The position numbers and the translations under genes are program-made. 64,000 nucleotides of DNA from assembly GCA_030041355.1 (NCBI GenBank), contig JASHNZ010000036.1, positions 62,001-126,000 of the forward strand, in the 5' to 3' direction. The stretch comes from Nitrososphaerales archaeon (GTDB lineage: Archaea; Thermoproteota; Nitrososphaeria; Nitrososphaerales; CADDZS01). Below the pieces are notes generated by a model. It ran no database searches. It had not been told where the DNA came from and was given only the letters and a program-made list of their open reading frames with translations. Positions within the stretch are counted from its first letter, which is position 1. The number at the start of each line of letters is the position of its first letter. Below are positions 50,701 to 59,217 of this stretch, one piece after another.

Positions 50701-50770
50701 ATGATATATTAGTATTGTGCTTTCGGTTTGCATAATTGGAAGCGTGAAGTTGAACATACCAATTCGGTAT
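50680..50770. promoter_or_regulatory. Pair of TACCAATTYGGTA palindromes between divergent genes
   Basis: TACCAATTTGGTA (50680-50692) and ATACCAATTCGGTAT (50756-50770) are near-palindromes spaced about 77 bases apart, between the transposase and the zinc-ribbon gene. They may be operators controlling both directions, or subterminal transposase sites. Confidence 0.45.
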
Positions 50771-50801
50771 AGTTAAATAGTGGAATTGTGCAATCCGACT
50801 T

Positions 50802-51014
50802 ATGCCGAAAACTCTCATTGAAGGTTACAGATGCTTGCGTTGTGGTCATGAGTGGGTTCCTCATTCGGATACTGAGGGAGATCCCACTATTTGCCCAAAG
50901 TGCAAAAGTCCGTACTGGGATAAACCAAGACAAAGCGAAATCAAAGCTGACAAGGTCAGAGGTGATAAGATTCGAGGCGACAGAATCAAAGGTGATAAGC
51001 TAAGTGGCAAATAA
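50802..51014 (+). CDS. Small zinc-ribbon protein with basic repeat tail
   Basis: A 70-residue protein. Residues 8-40 are a zinc ribbon (YRCLRCGHEW and ICPKCKSPYW). The tail is built of short repeats of the type (K/R)-G-D-K-(I/V)-(R/K) (DKVRGDKIRGDRIKGDKLSG). Zinc ribbons of this kind occur in small archaeal plasmid or virus proteins. Its stop overlaps the next gene's GTG, so it heads a small operon of three. Nucleic-acid binding is plausible but not shown. Confidence 0.6.
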   Translation: MPKTLIEGYRCLRCGHEWVPHSDTEGDPTICPKCKSPYWDKPRQSEIKADKVRGDKIRGDRIKGDKLSGK

Positions 51015-51561
51015 CTCAGACGATTCAGACTACCTAAAGCACGATGAGGATTTTCAAACGATAGTGGTTGATGGAGCTTATACGCATCCTCAAGATGGAT
51101 TTGTCTCTCTTTTCTTCTATCGAGACACATTATTTCCCAAAAGGAATAATGAAAAGCCTCATCCTGATAAGTTCGCCTTACCAGGTCGAGAGCTGAAATT
51201 TGAGGTTAGAATTTCACATCGAGCGGCCAGAATACTCTCTAGCGAAATAACGAGAGCCATTGATAACTACAAAGCCCTGAGGATCTTTTCACCTGAAAAG
51301 GAAGTGCGGATATGGACAGGAGGAAAAGATCAGGAACCAAATATGATGGTCGATTTGACTCAATCAGAGTCAGAGTCACTAGACACAGCGAAGAAAGTAG
51401 CTGTCGCGTCATTCAATCAAATGCTAACTACTATGCAAGGTCAAGCTTCCAAAGATCTCATGAGACTCTATGAAAACATGGTCTTTGAGTATTCGGAAGA
51501 AATTCAGGAAATTGCGAATAAGTATGGATGGGAACATCCTTCACCATTAGGAACTCGATAA
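51004..51561 (+). CDS. Hypothetical protein of the accessory block
   Basis: A 185-residue soluble protein from a GTG that overlaps the zinc-ribbon stop. A beta-rich first half (FQTIVVDGAYTHPQDGFVS) is followed by acidic helices in the second (SESESLDTAKKVAVASFNQM). No known motif. It lies in AT-rich sequence between the transposase and the mutase small subunit, consistent with acquired DNA. Its partner genes are the two zinc-finger proteins on either side. Confidence 0.55.
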   Translation: MANNSDDSDYLKHDEDFQTIVVDGAYTHPQDGFVSLFFYRDTLFPKRNNEKPHPDKFALPGRELKFEVRISHRAARILSSEITRAIDNYKALRIFSPEKEVRIWTGGKDQEPNMMVDLTQSESESLDTAKKVAVASFNQMLTTMQGQASKDLMRLYENMVFEYSEEIQEIANKYGWEHPSPLGTR

Positions 51562-51566
51562 GAGCC

Positions 51567-51836
51567 ATGCAAGATTTCGTTTATTGTGAAAGATGCGGGT
51601 CAAAACTCATCATTGAAGAACTTGGAGAACACAATTGCCAAGAAATCGACATTTGGGGAATAGATGGCGAAATCTACATCAATATAGGTACAAAATATGT
51701 CATGTTAACACCCGAACTTAAACAGTGGATTATCACCACTCGAAGATTCAACAAAACCGGTTTTTCTGACGTATTTATACCCCTCCCCCCTAGCTTCTAC
51801 ATACGATACAAATTGCAATGGTTTGAAGCGCCCTAA
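51567..51836 (+). CDS. Small zinc-finger hypothetical protein
   Basis: An 89-residue protein from the ATG at 51567, 5 bases after the previous stop. Its N-terminus carries a CERCGSKL...HNC arrangement that could bind zinc (C2HC). The rest is beta-type and hydrophobic with several aromatic residues. No family was recognised. The direct repeat copy CGAAGAT..AACAAAACCGGTTTTTC (51741-51766) lies inside it, shared with the hairpin at 49055. Confidence 0.5.
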   Translation: MQDFVYCERCGSKLIIEELGEHNCQEIDIWGIDGEIYINIGTKYVMLTPELKQWIITTRRFNKTGFSDVFIPLPPSFYIRYKLQWFEAP

Positions 51837-52147
51837 CTCCATTGTTTCATGGTCGTATAAAAAAAACGGTGGCAGAGCTATCTATTTTCAGAAATAGCCA
51901 TTGCTACATGCAATTGGTTTGGTTCATTTCCCACCTTACTCTAAGTACGGTCATTAAGGGGTTCTGTTCGTCCTTGATTCTCCTAGCTTCTACATACACG
52001 AGTGTCGAAATAGCAATTGTTCAGAAAATTGCGCCTGATCCTACAATAGCTCGTTTCATGGCTGCAGAGGAAATTCGCTCATTCCGCCACAAACATGCTT
52101 AACTAAACGGAACATTCTAGAGGATACGAGAACATTTGAGTCTGACA

Positions 52148-52615
52148 ATGCTTCAGCAGACTAGCCAAAAGAAAATCCGGATTTTGGTTGCAAAACCTGG
52201 TCTGGATGGTCATGACCGAGGAGCTCTGGTTCTGTGCCGAGCATTTCGCGATGCAGGCATGGAAGTTATCTATTCAGGTCTTCTTCCCACGCCAGAACAA
52301 GTTGCGCAAATGGCGATTGACGAAGATGTGGACGTAGTGGCCCTCAGTTTATTGAACGGCGCTCACATGACTGCGTTTCCAAAGGTAAAGGAATTTCTGA
52401 AGAAAAAAGGAGGTGCGGATATCATCGTCGTTGGAGGAGGTATTATCCCTGATACGGACAAGCCCAAGCTGGAGAAACTGGGAATTATAGGGAACTTTGG
52501 ACCTGGCTCGTCTCTCAAATCCATAATTGAATTTATAGCAACAAGAGTCAATGAAAAGAGTAAGGCCCATAAGAAAACTGGCTCACCAAGAGTGAAGGGC
52601 AGATCTAGGAAGTAG
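52148..52615 (+). CDS. Methylmalonyl-CoA mutase small subunit, B12-binding
   Basis: A 155-residue cobalamin-binding chain from the ATG at 52148 (a TTG at 52136 is possible). KIRILVAKPGLDGHDRGA holds the DxHxxG motif with the cobalt-ligating His, and SLLNGAHMT and VVGGGIIPD are the other conserved B12 sites. It completes the mutase with a large chain. It is the only such subunit in the window and may serve both large subunits. The C-terminal 20 residues are basic and non-conserved. Its stop overlaps the end of the convergent UDG gene by 11 bases. Confidence 0.95.
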   Translation: MLQQTSQKKIRILVAKPGLDGHDRGALVLCRAFRDAGMEVIYSGLLPTPEQVAQMAIDEDVDVVALSLLNGAHMTAFPKVKEFLKKKGGADIIVVGGGIIPDTDKPKLEKLGIIGNFGPGSSLKSIIEFIATRVNEKSKAHKKTGSPRVKGRSRK

Positions 52616-53255
52616 ACTTACCCACAAATTCTGCTATGTCCTGCTGATATTCTCGCTCCCTGAGCTTTTCTAAGATTGAGGGAATTTTTTTCATATCCGC
52701 TTGAAGAACCTCTCTTAGAGAATTGCTTCTGAAAACCGCGGCCGGGTGGTATGTTGAAAAGATCGCGAGCCCACGTTTTGATCGCAAAAGCTTTCCATGA
52801 TTCTTCGCCATATTTGTTTCTCCCGTGAAGTATTCTAGTGCTGTCGCTCCTAGAGTGCAAATGAGCCTCGGCTCCAAAAGCTCGATCTGTTTTTCAAGAT
52901 AGTACGCGGTGCATGTTTCGACTTCATCGTCGAGCGGTTTGCGGTTTTCCGGCGGCCGACATTTGACGATGTTCGTAATGTAAATTTCATTTCGGTCGAG
53001 CCCGGCTGCTTCGAGTATCGAATCAAGTACTCTGCCTCCAGCGCCGACGAACGGCTTACCCTCATGGTCCTCATTTCTTCCGGGACCCTCACCCACAAGC
53101 ATCAGATCAAGATCCGCGATTCTTCCAGTTCCCGGAACGGCATTTGTTCTGCTTTCATGCAAGCGACAAAGAGTGCAATTCTTCATTCTGGCATCAATCT
53201 CTGAAATTTGAGACGCTAGGTCGGGCGATTGACTTTTCGCGCCAGATTTGGCCAA
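52605..53255 (-). CDS. Uracil-DNA glycosylase, family 4 (Fe-S)
   Basis: A 216-residue DNA-repair enzyme that removes uracil from deaminated cytosine. GEGPGRNEDHEGKPFVGAGG is the active-site motif of family 4, and cysteines at 27, 30, 99 and 115 (CTLC...KCRPPENRKP...TC) match the 4Fe-4S ligands. TYHPAAVFRS near the C-terminus is the second motif (HP). Full length. Typical of archaea and thermophiles, though it also occurs in many bacteria. Stand-alone gene. Confidence 0.94.
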   Translation of the reverse strand: MAKSGAKSQSPDLASQISEIDARMKNCTLCRLHESRTNAVPGTGRIADLDLMLVGEGPGRNEDHEGKPFVGAGGRVLDSILEAAGLDRNEIYITNIVKCRPPENRKPLDDEVETCTAYYLEKQIELLEPRLICTLGATALEYFTGETNMAKNHGKLLRSKRGLAIFSTYHPAAVFRSNSLREVLQADMKKIPSILEKLREREYQQDIAEFVGKSTS

Positions 53256-53303
53256 GATCTATTCTGGAGTCTCTTACAGACTCTAGTTGAAAAAGCGTTT
53301 CAG

Positions 53304-54542
53304 CTAGTTGTGCGCGAGACTAGGATCTAGCAGAGTGTGAATTAGTTTCGCGGCACTCTGAGCTGCCGCAGTAGGTCTCATCGGCTCGTATTTCTTCTGA
53401 CTTATGGCATTGACGACTGCCTTCTGAAGAGTGAGCAAGGATAATTCCTCGTATTCCAGGATCTGGAAACCGTATCGATTGGCGAAACGTTCCGCGTTCT
53501 GGTTTTGCTCGAAATGGTTCGAGATCGGCATAATTACGCAGGGGGCCCCGATCGACGCAATCTCGTACAAACTGGATATCCCGGCTTGAGTAACCACGCA
53601 ATCGGCGATCTTGAAGTACTTGAATATGTCAAAGCTAAACGGGATAAGCGAAATTCGCGTAGACTTTACTTCTCTCAGATCTGATGGAGTAATTCTTGGG
53701 CCCAAAAGCACGACTAGATAGGAATCCAATTTCTCACTCAAAATATTCGCATTTTTGATTACGAACTGCGCGAGAGGTTTTCCAATAGACGTTCCACCCA
53801 AGTTGAAGACAATGAACTTGGCTTCTGTTCGTCCGAATAATTTGTTGATTAGCTCCTCTCTGGTCTCGGTTGGTACTATGTTTTCCACAACAGGCCCAAG
53901 AACATGGAAGTTACCCGCAATCCACTTTCTCACGTCAGTGCTTTCGGGAAGCGCATCTGGAGTATCCAGGAAAATTCGCAGCTGTTGATTCAGATAAGCT
54001 TTCTTCAACATACGATTTGCATAACCAAGCTTCAGCTTGGTTACGGGATTTTGTGACTCGCTTTCAAGCCGGACATAGTCTGTCACCACAACACGCTTTT
54101 GAGGCAGCTGAGGAAACTTTTCCCACATGAACGAAAATAATGTCTCAACGAATTCGTCTTGAATCAAAACGTCGTAGTTCTTGAGAATCGATTTAATCAC
54201 TTGATAGTTTCTTTTGGCTCCTTCTTCGGACTCGCTTGCTACTTTGGACATGTCGGAGATCCGCCCAGACTTGGACTCTTTTTCCATGAATTGGCTCAAG
54301 CTCTCAAGGGTTGAGGAGACTGGGAGAACATTTTCACCGCTCTTTTTCACAAAAGAAAGAGCGGGTTCAGCGCAGATGAAGTCGATCTGGAGCTTTACGT
54401 CTGGTCTCATCGAGCGAAGCTTTTGAGCAATTGCAAGACTCCGACGGACATGGCCTAGGCCAACAGACGAAACTCCGTACAATACCTTGAATGTGAGGGC
54501 AGAGCTGGGTCGGTTGATCTGTCCTGATTCCTGAGTGATCAA
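53304..54542 (-). CDS. MurG-like glycosyltransferase (GT28 type)
   Basis: A 412-residue GT-B fold protein. GVSSVGLGHVRRSLAIAQKL is the glycine-rich N-terminal motif, and FNLGGTSIGKPL and TQAGISSLYEIASIGAPCVI are donor-binding motifs of the GT28/MJ1255-like group. It lacks membrane helices. Such enzymes transfer nucleotide sugars to lipids or glycans; the donor and acceptor cannot be named. It is 15 bases after the M24 peptidase stop on the same strand and may be co-transcribed. Confidence 0.82.
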   Translation of the reverse strand: MITQESGQINRPSSALTFKVLYGVSSVGLGHVRRSLAIAQKLRSMRPDVKLQIDFICAEPALSFVKKSGENVLPVSSTLESLSQFMEKESKSGRISDMSKVASESEEGAKRNYQVIKSILKNYDVLIQDEFVETLFSFMWEKFPQLPQKRVVVTDYVRLESESQNPVTKLKLGYANRMLKKAYLNQQLRIFLDTPDALPESTDVRKWIAGNFHVLGPVVENIVPTETREELINKLFGRTEAKFIVFNLGGTSIGKPLAQFVIKNANILSEKLDSYLVVLLGPRITPSDLREVKSTRISLIPFSFDIFKYFKIADCVVTQAGISSLYEIASIGAPCVIMPISNHFEQNQNAERFANRYGFQILEYEELSLLTLQKAVVNAISQKKYEPMRPTAAAQSAAKLIHTLLDPSLAHN

Positions 54543-54557
54543 ATCTCTTGACCAGAT

Positions 54558-55679
54558 TTAGACTACTATAAGCTCACGAGCGGCAGATGTGAGCACCCGG
54601 GGTTTGTCCTTGGTAATTAGGACATCGTCCTCTATTCTTACGCCTCCCAGTGACGGGACATAGATTCCGGGTTCTACCGTTAAGACCATCCCCGGCTTTA
54701 GGTCTGTCTTGTTCTTAATCGAAAGTCCAGGCCCGGGATCGTGCACAGCAAGGCCTAGAGAGTGCCCTAGAGAATGAATAAAGCGGCCCTTGTATTCTGT
54801 AGAGTCAATCACTTTAGCAGCCGCAAGGTGTACTTCAGCTCCAGTCATGCCAGGTACACAATTCTCAATGCCTACTCTATTCGCCTCTTTTACAAGCTGA
54901 TACATTCTTTCTTGTTCAGAAGAGGCCTTGCCATAGATTACGGTGCGGGTAATGTCTGAGCAATATCTTGCATACTTCGCTCCGTAATCCATGAGCACAA
55001 GTTGTCCTTTCTTCAGCCTAGCTTGACCTGCCGAGTAATGTGGCAGAGCGCTGTTCCTTCCAAAGGACACAAGAGATTCGAAGGGAATGCCGGATCCGCC
55101 AGCCATCTGCATTTCATACGCAAGATGTGCGGCAATTTCGCTTTCAGTCATTCCTTCCTTTATGATAGAGGGTATATCTCTAAAGGCACGCGAAGCTACA
55201 TTGCAAGCCTTCTGAATTGCTTCGATTTCAATTTGATCCTTTATTGATCGTGCGCTGCTAAGAGCTTCTTCCACATTGACAAAGCTCGCGCCTTTGAAAA
55301 CGTACTTGAACTTTCTGTGGGAAGAAACAGTCAAGTCTCGCTGGTTGATACCGACTATCTTGGGTTCATCCGCGACTTTTCTCAGCTGTTCTTTCTCGTT
55401 ATCGCGAAATACGTAAATTTCAATTCCGTTCCCATGGGCTTTTGCGATGTCTTCTTCCAGAGGAGAAGTGAATACAGAGATCTCTCCGTTTCGTTTTGCT
55501 AGGAGCGAAGAACCCTCAAAGAGACCCTTGGGAAATCCTGTCACATAGAAAAAAGAATAGTCGATGTGAGGCTCTCCGTCATTTGCTATTAGAATAATAT
55601 CAGGCTTGATCTTGATTTTTTTATTCCTGTCGATCTGTTCAAAGATTTTCGCAACGCGTTTTTCGGGAAGTGTTGCCAA
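54558..55679 (-). CDS. M24 metallopeptidase (Xaa-Pro dipeptidase-like)
   Basis: A 373-residue creatinase/aminopeptidase-fold enzyme. The metal ligands lie in LMDYGAKYARYCSDITRTV (two Asp), HSLGHSLGLAVHDPG (His), LTVEPGIYVP (Glu) and GVRIEDDVLI (Glu). The N-terminal 130 residues form the creatinase_N domain. It cleaves N-terminal residues before proline, probably in peptide turnover. Upstream of and close to the glycosyltransferase gene. Proline specificity is inferred from family level only. Confidence 0.92.
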   Translation of the reverse strand: MATLPEKRVAKIFEQIDRNKKIKIKPDIILIANDGEPHIDYSFFYVTGFPKGLFEGSSLLAKRNGEISVFTSPLEEDIAKAHGNGIEIYVFRDNEKEQLRKVADEPKIVGINQRDLTVSSHRKFKYVFKGASFVNVEEALSSARSIKDQIEIEAIQKACNVASRAFRDIPSIIKEGMTESEIAAHLAYEMQMAGGSGIPFESLVSFGRNSALPHYSAGQARLKKGQLVLMDYGAKYARYCSDITRTVIYGKASSEQERMYQLVKEANRVGIENCVPGMTGAEVHLAAAKVIDSTEYKGRFIHSLGHSLGLAVHDPGPGLSIKNKTDLKPGMVLTVEPGIYVPSLGGVRIEDDVLITKDKPRVLTSAARELIVV

Positions 55680-55761
55680 TTCAATAACCTAGCTTCTTTT
55701 CAACCATCAAAAATTTGCCTAATACTGTTTTTGCTCCGAGAACACCGAATTCTTTTTCATA

Positions 55762-56715
55762 TTGATAGCAGCCGAAGTAGTGAGAAGTTCTCATAACTTG
55801 AGAATCTGTAGCTTTCTCCCAAGTGCAACAGAAACCATCTACGCGCTGGGATTGGAGGATCAGCTTTACGGAGTTACTCATGAATGTGACTATCCCCCTC
55901 AAGCAAAGGAGAAACCAAGACTCACGTCAAGCGCACTTGCTTTTTCACAAGACAGCAAGGAAATAGATGAAAAAGTAAGGAATGCACTGGAAAAAAGAGA
56001 ACCTATTTACTCGCTAGATTTTGACGCTCTTTCCAAAGCTGCGCCAGACATCATTTTCACTCAAGAACTATGCGAGGTGTGCGCAGTTTCATTCGGAGAA
56101 ATCCATCGAGCTGTGTCAAAGCTTCGGAAACAAGCGGAAGTAATTTCGCTTGATACATTCACTTTGCAAGACATTCTCGATTCAATCCTCTTGGTCGGTT
56201 CAAAGTGCGGCAGAACAGAAGAGGCAAAAGAGCTTGTTAACTCCTTGAATTCAAGAATCGAAAAGGCAAGCTTGCTGTCAAGGAAAGATAGAGTTCCTAG
56301 AATATTCTTTATGGAATGGATTGATCCCATAATGACCGGCGGTCACTGGATGTCGGAACTTATTCGCCGGGCAGGCGGTGATGACCCCTTTGCTCTCCAT
56401 GGAAAGAACTCTCGGCGTGTAGATTGGATGGAAGTTCGCCAATACGGGCCGGAATATTTGATAATAGCTCCTTGCGGGTTCACCGTGGATCGGGCTGCTC
56501 GAGAGGCGGAGACTCTGAAGAATCTGGACGGTTGGCAGGATCTTCCTGCAGTGCGTAATCAAAAAGTGTTTGTGGCCGACGGGAACGCCTATTTTAGCAG
56601 ACCTGGACCGAGGATCGTAGACGGACTAGAAATATTGGCAACGATACTAAATTCTGAAAATAAAAACTACCAACATAAGTTCGGATCCGCTGATTATAAA
56701 CGCCTGGCAAACTGA
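55762..56715 (+). CDS. BtuF/FepB-like cobalamin or siderophore-binding protein
   Basis: A 317-residue periplasmic-binding-protein fold, starting from TTG. It reads RICSFLPSATETIYALGLED, then GVTHECDYPPQAKEKP, which is typical of the cobalamin-binding branch (BtuF-like). No signal peptide or lipobox is visible, so it may be cytosolic or have a non-classical location, as is frequent for this archaeal group. Cysteine pairs (LCEVC) could bind a metal. The window has two B12-dependent mutases, so a B12 link is likely, though not proven. Confidence 0.75.
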   Translation: MIAAEVVRSSHNLRICSFLPSATETIYALGLEDQLYGVTHECDYPPQAKEKPRLTSSALAFSQDSKEIDEKVRNALEKREPIYSLDFDALSKAAPDIIFTQELCEVCAVSFGEIHRAVSKLRKQAEVISLDTFTLQDILDSILLVGSKCGRTEEAKELVNSLNSRIEKASLLSRKDRVPRIFFMEWIDPIMTGGHWMSELIRRAGGDDPFALHGKNSRRVDWMEVRQYGPEYLIIAPCGFTVDRAAREAETLKNLDGWQDLPAVRNQKVFVADGNAYFSRPGPRIVDGLEILATILNSENKNYQHKFGSADYKRLAN

Positions 56716-56815
56716 AGTTTTTTTGCCTAGTTCATGTCAGTTCAATTCCAACCTCATTGGCTCAATTTGCTAACTCAAACGTTATTAGCTGGGATACTGC
56801 ACTCTTTAATGGCAC

Positions 56816-58051
56816 ATGCAACAGGAACAATTTCGAGAATCAAAGGAGCTCTCAAGTCTTAGTGTGATGAATTTTGAGATTAGCGACGAACAAAAACTCA
56901 TTTTGGACGTAGTGGATGAAGCGTGCAAGAAGATCCGGCCGATCGAAGACAAGTGCTATCTCGAACGCAAATTCAATGACAGAGTCCTTCCGATTTTCAA
57001 GGAAGCTCATCTACTGGGCCTTCCGATTTCCCGGAAATACGGCGATGGTCAAGGGGCCGATGCACTAACCTATGCACTGGCTCTTGAAAGGATCGGGCAG
57101 GAAGGAACAGGTGTCAGGACCTTCCTATCGGGGCACACTTCGCTGGGACAACTGACCCTTCAGAAATGGGGAAGTGAAGAACAGAAGGAGCAGTACTTGC
57201 CCAAGACGACCAGAGGAGAAATTATCATGGCGTTTGGGTTGACAGAGTCCACAGCTGGCTCTGATCCAGCATCGCTAAAAACAAGTTTCGAACCTAGTGG
57301 GAATTATTTTCACCTGAACGGAAGCAAGGCTTGGATTTCCAACGGATCTATTGCGGATTTGCACGTAGTTTTTGCCTATCCAAAAGGGAAAAGCGAGGGA
57401 ATGTGCGCCTTCCTCGTTGAAAAGAGCTCTGAAGGACTTGAGGCCTCCGCCATCAAAGACAAGCTGGGACTCCCTACCAGCGACACGGGCCTTCTTTATT
57501 TCTCTGATTGCAAAGTGCCTAAGGAAAACATGCTCGGACCACCGGGCAAGGGGCTCAGCGTCGCCTATTCCGCACTAATGAGTGGGAGACTGTCTGTCGC
57601 AGCGGGCTGTGTCGGAGTAATCGAAGATTGTCTAAAGGAAACCCTGTCTTATGCCCAACAAAGAGTGCAACACAAAAAGAAAATTGGGAAACATCAACTG
57701 GTGCAAAGGGAGCTTGCAAAGATTTCAGTCGATCTCGAAACTTCAAAGCTCCTCACATACAAAGCAGCGCTTCTAAAATCCAAGTCTGACATCAAACCCG
57801 AAGATGCCGAGCTTCGGAACGATGCAGATTGGATGATCGCTCAGGCAAAGTATTACGCCGCAAATGCCTCCTTCAGAGCTGCTGATAGAGCCGTTCAAGT
57901 GTTTGGAGCTAACGGTTTCTCGTTTGAAAACAGACCCGCAAGACACCTCGTTGATACTCGGGTTTGCAGGATCTATGAAGGCACAGATCAAATTCTCGAG
58001 CAAAAAATCGCCGTAAAATTGCTGGGAAACGAGTACGAAGCTTTTTCTTGA
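56816..58051 (+). CDS. Acyl-CoA dehydrogenase (second)
   Basis: A 411-residue enzyme from ATG 56816; MNFEISDEQ at 56867 is a plausible alternative start. GLTESTAGSDPASL is the FAD-domain signature and RIYEGTDQILEQKIA the C-terminal catalytic Glu segment (E388). Compared with the one at 7895 it is a different subgroup (no GAFALTEPGAGS wording). It should feed the ETF at 59761. A possible terminator (GGCAGCC/GGCTGTC stem, about 58085-58110) follows. Confidence 0.94.
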   Translation: MQQEQFRESKELSSLSVMNFEISDEQKLILDVVDEACKKIRPIEDKCYLERKFNDRVLPIFKEAHLLGLPISRKYGDGQGADALTYALALERIGQEGTGVRTFLSGHTSLGQLTLQKWGSEEQKEQYLPKTTRGEIIMAFGLTESTAGSDPASLKTSFEPSGNYFHLNGSKAWISNGSIADLHVVFAYPKGKSEGMCAFLVEKSSEGLEASAIKDKLGLPTSDTGLLYFSDCKVPKENMLGPPGKGLSVAYSALMSGRLSVAAGCVGVIEDCLKETLSYAQQRVQHKKKIGKHQLVQRELAKISVDLETSKLLTYKAALLKSKSDIKPEDAELRNDADWMIAQAKYYAANASFRAADRAVQVFGANGFSFENRPARHLVDTRVCRIYEGTDQILEQKIAVKLLGNEYEAFS

Positions 58052-58231
58052 TAAGTATGTGTTTGATTGGATTGTTCAGCAGTGGCAGCCTGTTACTGCG
58101 GCTGTCGTATCAGGTCCGTTTTGCTTCAGATCTATTGTGTTCATGGTCGTAAGGTCGTCTTTATGCGGCCTTAAGGTCACTGCTTGTATGAACGGCTAAG
58201 TTGGAGTCTGTTGTGTTCGATATTTGATATG

Positions 58232-58450
58232 TTAATTTCGAGTGATACACGCACCCGGTAACTGGCAACCAATTGAATTGGAATAGATCGCTCCAGCACA
58301 GAAGTACTGGTAGGTAGTGGAGGCGTATTGAGTCACGGGACGACAATTATCTGCTGAACAAAAAGTGAAGTGAGCAGCAGGAGTGCAAGGAACTAATACG
58401 GAAAACAGCATTATGACTATAATCACAGAAATTATTGTTTTGTATCCCAT
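58232..58450 (-). CDS. Small secreted cysteine-rich protein
   Basis: A 72-residue protein from the ATG at 58450 (MGYKTII); the frame extends to 58489 in a less likely N-terminus. A signal or anchor helix at 4-24 precedes a mature part with six cysteines (FCSADNCRP, YFCAG, GCQLPGACI, plus PCTP), suggesting disulfides outside the cell. It lies 29 bases after the next small protein, on the same strand, as one transcript. Function unknown. Confidence 0.6.
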   Translation of the reverse strand: MGYKTIISVIIVIMLFSVLVPCTPAAHFTFCSADNCRPVTQYASTTYQYFCAGAIYSNSIGCQLPGACITRN

Positions 58451-58479
58451 AGAATTCAGTTCTTTCTCACTTGGAGAAT

Positions 58480-58719
58480 TCAGGGGCAACCTTCAAGCTG
58501 AGAGTATCCTATTCCAAAAAGATAGGAGGAAAGGGATTCTTGCAACACACAATGGCAACCTTCGATGGCGCATTCTAAACTTGAATTGTAAGGAGTGAAT
58601 GGTTTTCCAAGAAACAATGTTTGTCCGTCTGTGTTGAATGACATAACAGGAAGAGTAAAAAACGCTATCAACCCGATGACAACAAGTACTGCGATTATTC
58701 CCTTAGTTCGGGTTTTCAT
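58480..58719 (-). CDS. Small membrane-anchored cysteine-containing protein
   Basis: A 79-residue protein with a clear Shine-Dalgarno (GGGAGGG, 4 bases before ATG). A basic start (MKTRTK), a helix ending FF and a DG turn lead into a cysteine-rich tail (LECAIEGCHC and LEGCP). It shares the MKxR...FF...DG...ES..S...FGxGY layout with the protein at 12195. Probably secreted or anchored on the outside. The neighbouring gene at 58232 is the second member of the pair. Confidence 0.6.
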   Translation of the reverse strand: MKTRTKGIIAVLVVIGLIAFFTLPVMSFNTDGQTLFLGKPFTPYNSSLECAIEGCHCVLQESLSSYLFGIGYSQLEGCP

Positions 58720-58977
58720 TTTCCCTCCCAGAGGATCCTAATTCTGAGCTAAAGATAATTCTTGTGTTGAGAACGGTCGTTTTAGCTTGGTGGTGAGGTT
58801 GGCTGACAGAGAGTTAACGGTGTTTTCTGGACTGTGACCGTATCGTTTTGTTGTGGATTCTGTTAACTCATTTGCACGGAATAGAATACCTGTTCTGGAT
58901 ACCTGTGGGTAATTGCTCAAGCTAAGCTTCCACTTTTTCTGCTTAGATATTTTCAGTTGATGAATTAATCTGAAAAG

Positions 58978-59217
58978 TTAGGGAAAACTAATCTCTTCAA
59001 TTTTCGTGATGTTCACGTTCTTGAGCTTGCTTTGGTATTCCTTATACAAGGTATTCAAAATGAATTGTACTCTATCTAGCGGATTATCAAGCTTGTGAAG
59101 AGCGTCTATCACTCCGGTATCGTGTGGCTCGTAATCGAAAACAAGGTCTATTTCGGATCTCGCTAAAACTTGGATGAGGGAGCTAACGGCTTTACATATT
59201 ATCCGATATTTCGACAT
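58978..59217 (-). CDS. Hypothetical soluble protein
   Basis: A 79-residue protein from the ATG at 59217 (MSKYRIICKAVSSLIQVLAR); a frame to 59277 extends it. Sequence is helical and charged in its C-terminal half, with DPxxRVQF-like text (LDNPLDRVQFILNTLYKEY). No motif or partner was recognised. Separate from the small secreted proteins by 258 bases with no gene seen. Confidence 0.4.
   Translation of the reverse strand: MSKYRIICKAVSSLIQVLARSEIDLVFDYEPHDTGVIDALHKLDNPLDRVQFILNTLYKEYQSKLKNVNITKIEEISFP

Noticed and set aside
51842-52102. 86-codon plus-strand frame before the mutase small subunit
   Set aside because: Composition is mixed and has no motif or convincing start context; it could be a relic but is not supported as a gene.
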